A stretch of 64,000 nt of DNA from Caprimulgus europaeus (taxonomy: Eukaryota > Chordata > Aves > Caprimulgiformes > Caprimulgidae): positions 12,236,816-12,300,815 of the forward strand of contig OU015539.1 of NCBI GenBank assembly GCA_907165065.1, written 5' to 3'. The position numbers were made by a program, and so were the translations under genes. Every line of letters begins with the position of its first letter. The first letter of the stretch is position 1. Of the stretch, positions 1 through 15,702 are shown in pieces. The notes under the pieces were generated by a model that worked only from the letters and a program-made list of their open reading frames with translations, searched no databases and was not told the origin of the DNA.

Positions 1-597
1 TCAGATTTACAAAGAATTATTTTCATGTCCTATTTAATCTATATTCAGTTCATTTCTTTCTAGGATATTTCATATAACCACAGGAATTGTGAGTAGAATC
101 TACTACTCTTCTAATATTTTAATTAACTCATTTGCAGCTAAATTGTATTCCTCAACATTAAACGTACCTCACTGAAAACTAGTGATACTCTACACCATTT
201 AACATTAACCACAATCCTTATATGCTTCGGATATCTTGTAATTTAAAAAAAATCACAATACTGGGATAAAGAGGTTAAAAGCATATACTTAGATCTGGTT
301 TTTGGGGGTTTTTTGGTTGGTTGGTTTTTTTAACATCAGTATGTGTGTCCTACACATACTGCCAAGAGTGCAAAGTCTACATTTTAAGAGGTTTGTGTAC
401 GTGTGGCTACAGTGTGAATGTAGATGTCATTCAGACATCATTAAGGACTTTTAAGGAAAGAAAAAACTTTGATAATTGTTTGCTGTTGTTTTGGGTTTTT
501 TTTAATTACTGATTTCTGACTAGCCCTTAAGCCTCAGAATATTTAATTATAAATTTATATCTTTATCATTTATGTTTCTCTTTTGGTTCTTTTGTAG
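1..597 (+). other. PDE3B: PDE3B intron (partial)
   Basis: AT-rich intron upstream of the first visible exon. It contains a T-rich tract near 300-330. No splice-flanked open frame resembling PDE3B is seen in it. Confidence 0.8.
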
Positions 598-2606
<2,009 letters not shown>

Positions 2607-4355
2607 GAAAATCTCAGTGGTATTCAGTATGACAATAGCCTATTTTTTTTTCACTGTGCTGACTTTAGCCTGACACAGTTCACATGAAATTGAAAGGCCT
2701 TAATACTGTGAGAGGATTCTTTCTACTCTGGTAGAATCCCACTCCTATGCACTTTCGCCACACAGAATATGAAACTTTATTTGAAGATTGAGTATTGTAT
2801 ACCCTGATGCAAAGTTCTTTATGCCTTAGTTGGTATAAAATATCCTGATATAATGCTGCCTTGCTGAATATGGAACTCATTTTCCCTGAGGTACCTGCAA
2901 TTTTTAAAAACATTCTGTGACTTCAATTACCAAAGCGGCAAGAACTTTCGCTAACAAGGAAAAGTGGGATGAATCCTCATATTGTCTTGAGTTGTTTGTT
3001 TCATGTTGTTTTTGAACATGAAGAAGAAAAAGTCTGTGCCTGTATGAAAACTATGTTACTGTTGCAGTGCAAGCCTGTTGTGGGGTGCCTACTTAGTGCA
3101 GTAGTGTGCTTAATGTAGTCATCTCAGAGCAACTGTTTAAGGACTGTGACATAAATGATGAATTCTGATATTTGTGGTTTAAAAGAGAAAAAAATCCAGG
3201 TGCATCTATTTCTGATGCTTTTTATTATTGTGCATAATCTGATGTTTTATTTTTGCAGAAAATATTCAGGTTTGCAGTGAGTGTTCACAATAATTCCTTG
3301 AGTACAAGGCCATTATCATCTGTTGCCTTGCTGTTTTGTGGTAGAACATTAAAAATTTGTTCAGCTACTTAAATTATTAAGGAATTTTATTCTATGATTC
3401 TATAATGCTATATTTCCTGCCCTTACTCAGGTTCCTGTTTAAAAACAAGTCAACCACATCATAGATTTTTATCTTGCACCAATTTCTGGTATTAAATTTT
3501 AAGGTAATAAGATCCTCTTTCATTTATTCTTTGTATGTAAAACTTTAGGAGAATTAAAGTTTGTTTGGTTTTTTTTAAAGACATAAACTACTGTTTCAAA
3601 ATGGCTATTTTAATGTGCCCCACATCTTTTCTCCAATCACAGACATAGCTTATACTGCCTTCAAGTTTGATGTACATCCTGAAATACACATATGGAAAGC
3701 AGAGCATGAAAACTTCGTGTAAAGCCTAATAGTAAGATAAATGTCACTGTACTATATTACATTTTAGATGGTTGAGTTTTTAAATAAGAAACTTAAGACA
3801 TTCCACACAAGTGTATTTTTAGGAACACTGCCTTTGTAGGTCTAATTAGAAGGAAAAAATAAAAAAGGAGCAAAAGTTAGGCTACAGGTATGTAAGCAAG
3901 CCACAGATAAAGCTAGTTTTAAAAGTGCACCTTTTACTGATAAACATTTATATGCTGTGCAGTTGAATTGAATAAAAACAAATGCACATGTGTGCAAGTT
4001 GCTAAATGTATCTTAGCAAATTTGTGTTTACATTTGCATCAGTTGACTTGAAAAAAGGTAACATTCCTAACATAACCTTGTGTAAATTGTATTGCACTAT
4101 TTTATGCAAACAAATTTTTATGTTACTCTTTGATTGGCCAGTTTAAATAACTGAAAGGAATTCTTTTTTTATTTTTCACTAATAAGTTTTTGTTGATCCA
4201 TTTAGAAGACCACTGAGAAATGCTTTTTTTATTTTATATATTCAGTGCCAAATCCCCCTTTGCTGTCATTATTACTATCACTGCATTTTTTTATAACACA
4301 GGCAGTGTTAAAACCAGATATTTCTGTCATTAATAAAATGTTGCACTATTGAAGC
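2607..4355 (+). other. PDE3B: PDE3B 3' UTR (probable extent)
   Basis: AT-rich sequence after the stop with no open frame. Candidate poly(A) signals are AATAAA at 3971-3976 and 4332-4337, so transcripts probably end at about 3,995 and/or 4,355. The true end cannot be fixed without RNA data. A very short stretch near 3388-3405 repeats ATTCTAT and looks like the CR1 3' terminal octamers, but it is too short to call. Confidence 0.5.
4332..4337 (+). promoter_or_regulatory. Candidate poly(A) signal AATAAA of PDE3B
   Basis: The strongest candidate for the distal PDE3B 3' end. It is followed by TGTT-rich sequence near 4363-4390 that could serve as the downstream GU element. Confidence 0.4.
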
Positions 4356-7300
4356 TGGCACTTGTTGATCATTCACTTGTACATTTGTTGTTCATATATT
4401 TTCCTAAAAGATAATTTGAAGACTACAGAAATTATGCTGGTTTCAGTATGCTGTATTCTCAGCATTCTGTGTTTAGCCTGTGTGTTTGTATGCAAAAAAC
4501 CCCACATTAATACTGTTTAGTTTCATTTTTGCTTTGATTGAAAAAAGATGCAAATGACCTTGTTATATGTGACAGTTTTCTATTTAGTTGCCTTTTAAAA
4601 AGTTATTATTAAAAACTAGTATAAAGAAAGAATAAGAAGGTAAAAATAACATTTTATCTTTTATTAAAGCATTGGCAGCATTTGTATCTGGTGACCACAT
4701 TACCAGCAACTTTCTTATCTCAGGTTTCCTTTAAACTCTTTAGAAATACTGAAGCAATTTTAACAAACCTCGGTGTTTAAGAAACCATAATGCTAGCATG
4801 TATTTCCAATTAGATTATTTTCAAGTTACAATAGCTTGCTTCAAAGTTGTGTTAAATTATTAATTAATTCAGAATCCACCTTAAAATATCTGTTATTTTT
4901 ATATATATGTAATATGTGACGTTCTTACTCTAAGAGCAAGGGTAAAATAATTTACAAATGTCATCAAAGGTTTGATTTAGGGCACGTTTACAGAAGTGGA
5001 TGTAACTGTAATTGAAGGTGTCTTAATCTTTCAAAAATGGAGGGTCATCGAATGCTGATTGAGCTGTTGTCAACATATGACTCTTATTCTGGTAACAAAT
5101 CAGTGAGAAATTACAACCTATTTGAATCTGTGATCACACTTCAATTCACAGCTACCAAGGGATGCTAAGGAGCACAGAAAAGCACTCTAAAGAACACACT
5201 TAAATACTTTCTAAAGCAACACTCACCACTCTTTTTTTTTTTTTTTTATTATTTTTTTATTTGTCAAGAAGTAGGCCAAATTAGGCTACACTGAAGTTTA
5301 TGCTGCTGCAGTAGATACACCCTTTATGGATAATATTCTCAGGTCTAAGTAAAGTCTTCAGCTCTTTTCCTGTTAAGAGTCTCCTGTCTCCTCATTGCCT
5401 TCTTTTACAATGTATGTTGGATTACTTACTCCTATGAATATAGTGCATACAGAACCAGATTACAAAGTTTCCTGTAAGGACCCCGTTGCCTCTGGAGACC
5501 TCTGGGTGTTATGGTGGTGCTGAAATAGTCCAAAGGAACTACTTGGATCATCTTTCCCTGTGTGCTTCCTCCATGACAAAGTTAGACGGTGAGTCTAAGA
5601 TTGGAAATGAAAGGGCAGGTGTAACACTACTTAAGGTAAATCCAAATTAACAAAGTTTATGTAAGACTTGATTTGCTCTGTGCGTAGAACCATTTCTCTG
5701 TACTACTTGCATTCAATTTTAATCACAACCAGTGGCAGATGAATGAACAAAAGGAGTTAGAAGAATTGAAGAGCTCACTTTTAGCTCTGGTGCTTCCTCC
5801 TGGGTATAGTTGAGGCTGGGCTTCTGGTTTCTCTAAAAGTATACACGGAATTTGAGGTAATCCTTTTGTCCAAAAAACACTTGAGAAGGTGTGAGAGGTG
5901 CAGAACTGGAAGAGTCTCATACACTGGCGAGTGTGAGAGCAGGAATCCCAGTCTGTGAGATGTGTTTTGGAGTAAAAGGACGGAATTGGCTTAGCTGATG
6001 AGAATTAGAAAGAAGTAGGAATGGCATACACACACACACATTAGAAGATAGTGTCTCTCTTCTGAATAAGAACCTGTTCATTGTTTCAAGCCAGTTCATT
6101 GTCTTCAAAAGAATAAGGAAACAGGATATCTTTGGTAAATCAGAATATTTGGATTGTTAGAAATTGAATTAGAATAGAAATGAAAAATAAATTGTACTAC
6201 TAACAACCATACAATTATCATAACTTAAGTTGTGATGCAAGTTTAAGAAAATTTATTTTTTTGTGGCCAATAAAGATTAGATGGTAGAAAATAAATATAT
6301 GAAGTTGATTAAGTGCAATACAAAAAGTATGATCAAGGCAGTGTTTTATTTTGCTTTTTTTCCTCCAGCTTTCTTCAGAATTGTGTTTCTGGACAATTTG
6401 CTTCTTCATGTCTGTGTTAAGGCAAATGAGGTAATTAATTGCTTTCAAATTTGCAATTAATAATTTTCCTTCAGTATCTTCTGAAGTAAACCTTTAACTT
6501 GTTATAAGAATCAAATTTCAGATTCCCAGAGGTGAAGCTGGCAAAAGAATACAACTGTTAACTGGTACATAAATTATCTTAATTTAATAGCGCCATAACC
6601 AATTAGTACTTTTGTCCTCTGCTAAATGAGAAATAATAATGTCTCATATTTCATAGGAAACATGAAAAAAAGCTTATGGACTAAGAGGCTATAGGATAAA
6701 CATTCCAGTGCACTTGAGTTTCTAAGTTGGCAGTGACCCTCCTGGCATAGTGTACATCCCCCACATCCTTATGAATCCACTAATAGATGCATAACTCCTG
6801 ACTGAGCAATCCGTCTCAATGGGTTTGTTGTCCATTTGTTGCTCTCATTTCTCTAAGACATTTCTGGCTTAGACTTGAAATAATACTAATAGTACTTCTG
6901 GTTACTCTCATTTCTGTTATCTGCAATACTCAAAAAAAAAAAAAAAAGTAACTAGCAATTGCTTGTTTTGTCAGTAATAGCATTAAGCTTTAGAAAGTGG
7001 TTTCAGTAAAGAAGAAATTATTTTCCTTTGATACTGGGATTGAAATATCTGTCCAGAAATTAGATGACTTTAAACGCTATTGTTATGATGCAATCTACTA
7101 GAATAATAGATGCTTAATGTATTTAAGTGGTTGATGCTTACTTGGTTGTATGTGACACTACAGACACCCTTTAAAAAGGGCACAACACAATCAGAAATGT
7201 TTGACCGGAAGGTTTCTTTTGGAATCTGTACACCGTGAGTCATCTTTTGATTTTTGCACTCCAAGAGATCACAGGTGATAGCAGCTTGTGTCTATGATAG

Positions 7301-10300
7301 GTTCTGCTACACAGGCTATATTACCTGGCAGAATGTTACAATCTGTGAAATTTAAGTAGGGAGTAAAAATCTTTTACAGAGGAAAAACCTTCTGCCTTTT
7401 GGTTTATCTGTGCGATTTCAGAAAAACAGAATGTGTAACATTAAACGAATAGAGCCTCTAAATAACAATGAGAGAGCATAGTGTTTCAAATTATTCCTAC
7501 CATTCACCTTGTAGTTTGTCCATGTTCTAAACATCTTGCCAAAAAACAGGTGATGAGTCACTTCTGACTCATCTCTCCAGATCAGCAGAACCCTTTGCAC
7601 CTTGAATGAGCTCAAAGTATTTTCATTTTACTTGCATATAAAACAAAGACTGATGCTTACCTTAAAATGTATTATACCAAAAATCCAAAGGGCAAGCTTG
7701 ACATTACTTACTGCACATGTGGAGCAGACTGCAGACTTGGTCACCTGTGCCAGCTAGATGTGAAAACTTATTCCTGTATGTGGTCATTCAAATGGACTTA
7801 TACCTCTCTTTTATCTTGACATTTATTCTACTAGAATTTATTAATCTCTGTGGTATTGCCAATTTATCTGACTCATATATTAACTAAGCTTTCTCTCAAT
7901 CAGAGAGGTGAATGAAGAAGCCCTTCCATTTATCTTTGAAAATGGGTTTGTACTAATTTTGTTCTATTTATCATAAATAAGACATTACCAAAATACTGTT
8001 TCTAATTTCAGATGTCACACCCCAGGAAACATATCTGTCCATTAGACAGATCGCAGAATTCCAGTACAGACCAGCAAGACTGACCAGAAATATAGAAGAC
8101 ATGGCCTAAAGAGAAGGAGAAAGGTTAAATTTATTCATGAGATTTGTCTGAGTCTAGGGAAAATAATATTTAAGTAAGTGAGACATTCAAAGGTTTTAAA
8201 CACTTAATGAGTCTGCTTCAAAGAGCAAGGTAATCAGAATAATGTTTTCAGTATTCATAGTGTTTAGAACAAGAAGTAACAGCTTTAGATGGCAAGAAGG
8301 AAGATTCAGGCTCAAGATGGCTAATTGTCTAAGGATTGAGACTCACTGAAATAGATTGCCTTGGAGTATTAAGGAAGTCTTTAAAAATAAAAAAAAATCT
8401 GAAAAATAGCTTTCAGAAAATTGTATTACTGGGTTAGATCAGTGAACTGCATAACTTACTGAGATCCTTTTAAACACAAGGACTAGAGATGAGATCTGAT
8501 ATGGACCCTTTTAAATACCAGTAAGGAAATGTGCACAGTGATAGAAAATAGTCAAATAACATTCAAATGGGAATTGGATGTGTCAACTGAATCTCAATTT
8601 CAGTGACTATTAAAAGCTTTTCATTTACTGAAGATTTAACTGGTAATGCATCTCCCACCAGAAATAGTCCCCATTTGTTGGGGGAGAGATCTAGAATCCT
8701 TTTGAAAAAGCAGACAAGGTTTGAAACTGAGCCAGGGTTAAGATTGTGTCTAGTTGTCAGCTTATGAGTAAATGGAAATGTAGCCAAAATGTTAAAAAAA
8801 AAATAAAAATGTCTAAAGTTAGTTTGCTAAAGCTTATTACATTTTAAATATATGTTAAGCTATATGGTCCTCTCTGGATTTTAAGAAAGTGCATACTTTA
8901 GACATCTGGGAGGTGTTAGATGCTTTTGAGGATTATATAATTCATATACTTACAAAGAGGATTAGTTTAAGCAAGTAGGGATTTTTAAATTTTAGCCCTT
9001 AGCACTGAGTTTTATTGCAGTCAACAATGAATTATTCTTACAGTCTCTTTTCAAAGATATAATCATGACATTGATCATGACGTGAAGAACTTGAATATTC
9101 TGTAGGATGATACCTACGATTTGTGATGAAGTAAATGCGATATTAAGGTATTGTTACATTTCCCTCTATACTGTGACAGTTTAGACTGTACATTCTTTAA
9201 AAGGGAAACAGTATGTCTTCATACAACATAAAATACAGTGGAACAAGATCTGAGGATGCCTTGAGGGGGCTTTAAAAAGCAACTTCTATGCTTCCAAAAA
9301 AGAGCAATTAAGTTAACTTCCAAACCTATAACGGCAAAAGAAAGGTCCCGAGTACCTATGTTTTTCCTGGAAAAATTAAGCTTATAAAATTCTGTTGTGG
9401 CGTATGTTTGCCTTTTTATTTTAACTGAGCTTACTGTGAAAGTTGAAGAGAACCAAAAGGGCATTTTGGACTCCTTAAACAGGGATGCCTGTGGAGAAAT
9501 TAAACTTAACTATATGAGAACAACTGGAATTCTTTAAGATGTTTTATCCATAATGATTCTGTTACCTTACTTTCATTCCTTATTGGTATGAAACTCTACC
9601 TGGATTACCTATATTAGTGAAGGACCTGAGTTGAGCCATCCTTTATTCCCTTATTTGAGTGAGGGTATCAGAGTGTCCACTGGCCATACAGTGTGGGCAC
9701 TGTTGTCTAGATGCTAATGGTGGGACTAGTGTGGTTAAGCACCCTAACAAATTAAGTGTAATGTAAAAAGCTCATCTTTTTTAATAGGTAATCTTTTTTT
9801 TTCGTTATTCTAATAAGGCATGGTTTATTAAAAAAAAAAATCTTTTAATATTTTTAGTACAAGCGTAGAAAAGGAAGTCAGTATTTGAAAACAGCAAGGG
9901 AATAAATAGTAAATTTATTCTGTGTTCTGGTATATTACTATAGGCTGGTATATATCACATGTAAAATTTTAGGCAAGCAGCCATCTGCTGCGGTAGTAGT
10001 AAACTATTGGATTAGACTGCACATTCCTGATATACTCCATTATTTTAATGGATTTAATCTATTTGGAATCTTACTTATTCAGAAGAATGTAACAAATGTA
10101 ATGTCTCCTGAAGGCTGGCAGTCTTCCTAAGAAATGACCACTCTGAGTATGGGTTCTGCCTAATTCTAATCACATCAACATCGAGATAGTTGACAGCCTT
10201 CAAAAATACCTAAACGGATAATCTAGAAGTGGAAGAAGCTGCTGATCCTCAAATTGTATGGTATGAAAGGACAGAATAAGGCATAATATTTCCAGAACAG

Positions 10301-13300
10301 AAGTTTTAATTTGATCTTGATTACACAAAGGGTTTGAACTATGAGGCCCAATGCAAAAACAAAACAAAACACCTCAGGCATCTAGTTGCTATGAAAATGT
10401 GAAAAATTGTGTTTTCTCTGAACTTAGTACTTTTCAGATGAATGTGCTTTCTTAATGACAACATAATCTGCCTTATCTACTCAGTAGTGCCTGTACAAAC
10501 CATCAGGCTCAATTCAAGCTAAAAAAAATGCAGATTAATTACTGTCACTATTTGGTCAGCCTGAATCAGAATTAGATCCCAAACCTAATTGTGTAGCAGA
10601 ACAGCATACTACATCAAGAAAAGACCTGCTTGCTATGTGAGCTCAGGCTGCTTTAGCACTTGAATAGCTAGCAGAGGTTTGGAGTTCAGAGAGAACAGGG
10701 AATTGTATAAGCTGATGACTGAGATAGGAGGGACTACTGTAATCTTATGTAGTTTACTTCTCGTGCTGAACACAGCAGAAATTAGAACCAGAGCATAGGA
10801 GAAAGGCCTGATAATTGATTTTAAAATTTCCATAACAATCCGGGAATAACTATCCCCACTGCTAGTTATGTACCTGATTCTTCATCTAAAGCTGTTCAAA
10901 GTATTCACCTGATTCCTAGTTTAAAGATATTTCACCTTGACTTCTATTCATATTGTTTTCTACTTACTGAAGCAATCTTTTATCAAGTTTTTGTTCTCTG
11001 TTTAGATAGTTGTAGACTATAATCAGGTCACTTAATCATGTGTTTAGTAAACCAAGCAAATGAATTGTCTTGGATGTGTCACTAGCTGGTATGTTCTACA
11101 GTACATTCCTGTGGTGTGTATTCTGGAGACATGCTTGAGCCTCCAACTTATCTAAAAACTTTCTAACAGTGCCAGTGTGTCACCAATTCTGAAATAACAA
11201 ATCATTCAGAAATGGAAGCTTATTAGCTTGGATATGGTGCTGCCCTGATAGGATCACATACTATTTAGTCAGATCATAAATCAGTAGAAGTACCTTGCAG
11301 CAATCCAGAATATATAGCATAAACATATTCTTAGTAATTTCTACAGCTTTATAGGAACAATACCAATTTGTTTAAATGCTCCTTTAGTTATAGACAGTAA
11401 TGCAGGACACAACATTCAAGGAATGCTTGTGTCAGCACCAAATACATATATAGTTTCTGTATCCTCACTCAATATTCTACCAATGAAAGATCTTTTGGCT
11501 GCACAGTTAAAGTTCATGTTTAACTAACAAGCCACTATGAATCCCAAGCTCTTTTAGAATTACAGTTTTCAATATAGATTTCCCTCATCCTGTGCCTGTT
11601 CTCTGTGTCACTGGCTCATAGACATCTGAATTTATATTTGGACACGTCCAAAAAGGCCAGAGTCCAGAAGCAAAGACCTTCCTTCTATTGATATTGGATC
11701 TGGCCCACGGGAGGTCAAAGACATACTCTGTGAAATGAACAGATTGTAGTGTGAGTGTATGAAATTAATGTAAATCAACTTAATTCTTTTTAGGATCAAA
11801 ATTTTATAACTTCTGCAACATTACTAGAAAATAGAGTGATCTTGTATTGGAAACTTACCTGCATGATGGATGATGCTTAAGGAGGGAACACCAGAACAAA
11901 TGCAGAAATATCCAAGACTTTACATCAAGCTCTGGTTGAGACTAGTTATGGGCAAGGAACGTTTGGAGAGAGATGCTGCATACCACTGAATAGAGAGTAT
12001 GCTAAATTCCTGCAGCGTAAAGTCAGTGCACACCTGATCATCCTGTGCAGTGTTGTAATACCAGTGATCAACACTGCCTGCATTGTGGATGCAGAATTGT
12101 TCTCCCACTTGGAGTACGTTGAAATTTCCTTTGGAAGGAAACCTGGTGTAGAGGAGACGTGTGTATCTGTTCAGCAGTTTTAGATGCAGCAAATATTCAT
12201 GTTAGTAGGAAGAAGGGAATGAGTCCACAGGCATGCAGAATGATTGTTAAGGGTAGGTTGGGTTAATAAGCAGAGAAACTGCATTAGTGTGATGGCTGTT
12301 ATACAGCAGGTACCAATTAGGCTTCTCTTCCCTTGCAGTCTAACCTGTGCAGTTCTGCAAGAGCCTACACATCTCTAGCCTGTACGTCCCAATTTCTCAC
12401 CTTGGACACTACTAGGAGTTTATTTGATATTGCATGTAGACCATTTGCTTCAACAATCCTTGTTGAACATGATCTGCAAAGAAATGAGCTCACCTTACGC
12501 ATCTTAATGAAAGTCACCTGGGAAATTAAGTGCTGAAGAGTAAGATTTTCTTCACCATTCTTTCACTGTCATATACGAATGCTTGTAGTGTTTCTTTTTC
12601 AGTTTCTGGGGATGCTGGCATGGATAAGGTTAACTCAAAACCAAGTTTAATGATAGAGTTTTAGAAAGGAGGATTTAAGATACTATAGTGATACTCGGTT
12701 TCTTCTCGTGGTTGTGATACATCTATATGTGGAAACAGTGCTTCCAGTTGTAAATTATCATCATTAGTTCTATGAACTGACTGCAAAAGACAAAAATGAG
12801 AAGATTATAAATACCAGAAGAAATAAAACTTAGGAAAAAGGCAAAAATGAGTACTATAAATGGCATTAATACACAGAAATTGAAAGGTTACAACTTAAAT
12901 TTCAAGAAATCTTTTCATTGGTATCTGGATACATTGTTTTAATCCAAAAACATTAGGACATTTAAAGCCACATAGGAAAAACTTCTGCAAATGGGAACAA
13001 CCTTACCTTGACAGATTACTTAATGTCTTTTTTTCATCCTTAAATTCTTCAACCAGAAAAACATATACAGGTTAATATATCAACCTTTAATCCCAAAACA
13101 ATGTTAAATAGCAGACAGCTATGCTAGGTATTTCATCTGTAGAAAATTCTCACCAGGAAACTGGGAATATCTGTCTGGCTACTGATGTTCATTACTAATC
13201 AATCTTGATACAATGGAGAAATTCCAGAGGACTGGAAAAAACTATTATGTCAGTATTTCAACTTATTAAATGGGATCATTAGGGAATTCTAAGTTAGAGG

Positions 13301-15020
13301 GAAAATAATGAAAAAGTTGGTAGAGAATGAAACATGTAAGTATAACTAATATTGATACAGATTTATAGAAAAGACTGTTTGTCAAATGGATTTGATTGCT
13401 TAAATGAGACCACAAGTTGGCAGATAATGGTAAAAGTATGGATTGATATTCTGAGGCTTTTAAAAGGCGTTTTGATTTAGAAACCAGAATGACATATAAT
13501 CAATATGGTTCTCATTAAATGGATTAAAGACTAGCCAGGAGTTAGATCTCAAAATACCTCAGCAAAAGGGAATTATCGCTGGCCAGCTGCATTGTGAGCA
13601 TAGCCCCAGCAAGAACTGGTTCTTTGGGGTTTTCTTTAAAACCTCCTCCCACTTCAATTAGGATTATTTGAATAATATTTTAACCAAAGGATGTCCTAGA
13701 GTACTTGAAACCCAGCAGGCAAGCTTAGATACTAACAAAAGTCTGGCTGTCTGATCTGGGATATAGGCAGAATTACCATGAGTCCAGACCTGTAGCACAC
13801 AAACTCTTCTGTTTGGTATTGCTTCACACTGAAGGCACTTAAATTTTGTAGATTCCACATTTTTTCATTAAGTGCCCAACAGCTACTTATGTGGGTATCC
13901 AGAAAAGCCACAGTCTTGACTCCTAAGCCCCCATGTTTGCCAGCATCTTTGGGGTGGTTTATTCACAGCTTTTGTGGTGTGCCCAATGCACAGCAATCAG
14001 GCTTAGCTCCTTCCTCTCCTTTTTGAATCTGCAATCTTCTCTACAGAAAGGCAGTTATTCAGCAAGAGGAGCAGCCTGCCCACCCTCTTCAGAGCACCAG
14101 GAACATGTGTTTGAGATGCTCTCTCTGGGATATGTAGGTCTGACTACCCTCCAAGTAAGTAATTTAATCTGGACCTGCTGCATCTTAAGTCAATAGGCTG
14201 TTATATAAGTGGACTGGTATTAGTTCTGTTTGATCTTTCTCTTCTGCTATTTCAAAAGAAGTCTTTCTGCTCAGTATAAGCTGAAAACATCAGGTCAGCA
14301 GAAAAACACCAATTCCTGCCTTTGAACTTTCCTGCAGCTCTGAGTTGAAGCATAAGCTGTATAAAGAGCAAGGTCTAATATTCAGCCCTGTCCTTAAATA
14401 GCCACTTGTTCAGGCCCCACTTCTCCCCACATGGTAAGGACTGAACATACCATATTGTCAGGTTCTCCTGCACAGCCTGCATGCATAACTCTTTATCTAC
14501 CGATAACCATAAAGCAATAGCTGTCAAGAATAAAAAATGAAGCTGGCATAAGTCAAGAGTGGCTGTTATGCCTAAAACTTGTGCTTAAAATCCATTTAAA
14601 ATCTGTTTCTCCCCACCCTATTCCACTCCCCTTCCCAAAAAGGTCTCTTCCCTGGCCAGACAGAGCAGCCTATTTTCTTGACTTGTAGTATAGTTGCATG
14701 TGACTCTGGTAACACAAACACTGTTTCTTCCAGACTACTTAGGCAGAGATTAATCATTACATAATGCTTTGTGTTGGGAGGCAATGGAGGGCATGTGTCT
14801 GGAAATGCAATAACTGGCAAAAAAAGATTGCTTAATTGTCAGGCGTGTGGCAATAATTGAACACTTTGTATGTGATACTAAATGAGAAGCAAGCCATAAA
14901 AGATTCTCAAAGTGAATTCACACAGTTATCTGATTCACTAGAAAGTTATGACCAACTAGGAAGACAGGGCAAGGAGAAGGAAGGATGGAAGTGCTTTAAC
15001 AGACAATTTGTTTGTCAAGG
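4356..15020. other. Gene-free interval between PDE3B and CYP2R1 (tail-to-tail)
   Basis: AT-rich sequence of about 10.7 kb between two convergent genes. It contains poly-T at about 5232-5256, a short CA repeat at 6028-6040 and poly-A at about 6934-6949. The open frames are short, lack splice context and match no family I recognise. No RNA gene seen. Confidence 0.6.
6028..6040. repeat. Short (CA)n microsatellite
   Basis: About six and a half uninterrupted CA units in intergenic DNA. Confidence 0.8.
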
Positions 15021-15034
15021 CTGGAAAAAGACAG

Positions 15035-15040
15035 TTTATT
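15035..15040 (-). promoter_or_regulatory. Candidate poly(A) signal of CYP2R1
   Basis: AATAAA on the - strand, about 490 bases after the stop. A variant ATTAAA (15358-15363) lies closer. The choice between them needs RNA data. Confidence 0.4.
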
Positions 15041-15526
15041 CTGAGTTACAGAAATTTAAATAGATACCTTTAAAACCTTTTTAGCTATGTAAATTCAATG
15101 GAGAGTTACAAAGAGGAGCTTAGCTAGAATAATGTAAATGAGATTTCCACAGATGAATCAGAGTATAAACATTTGGAGCCATATTCTCCATGCCTATAAA
15201 AATATCCTCTCAAAGTAAAATGGCTTGCTAAGTAATTAAATATTTAAAAGCTGAATTAGAAGTTAGATTCAAAACAGACTTCCGGAGTGAAAACAAACTT
15301 TAAACACAGGATGTGTTTCACATTTTTGGTTGAGGTTTGGTTTGGTTTTGTTTTCTTTTTTTAATCCAGTAAAAAGAAAGTATTGTGCACAAATAGTCAG
15401 AGTTTATGTGCAAATCCTTTAAATTTTTGTTCTTCTGGCATGAACACATTTAGAAATAGAAGGCAAAGCAGATCTGCAGCTGTAAATTGGAGTATTGTGC
15501 TCCACCTGACAATCTAGACCCTTCTC

Positions 15527-15702
15527 TCAGCGTCTTTCTGCACAGATGAGGTATGGCTGCGGTTGTAATGTCATGCCTAATCTTGGTTTGAGATCTGGAA
15601 TCACGCCGTGAGGAAAACACAGGTGGAATCGTTGTAGTAATGAAGTGAAAAACAGAAACATTTCCATCCGAGCTAGCTGCTCTCCAAGACAATGTCTTCT
15701 TC
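15527..15702 (-). CDS. CYP2R1: CYP2R1 exon 5 with stop codon
   Basis: The acceptor is atccag. Two bases complete Gly439, then [18 protein letters not shown] with heme Cys443, and [16 protein letters not shown]. The chain ends LICAERR and TGA (15527-15529 on the other strand). Confidence 0.96.

Noticed and set aside
3388..3405. CR1 3' terminal repeat in the PDE3B 3' UTR
   Set aside because: Only two ATTCTAT-like units without the preceding CR1 body; too short to call.
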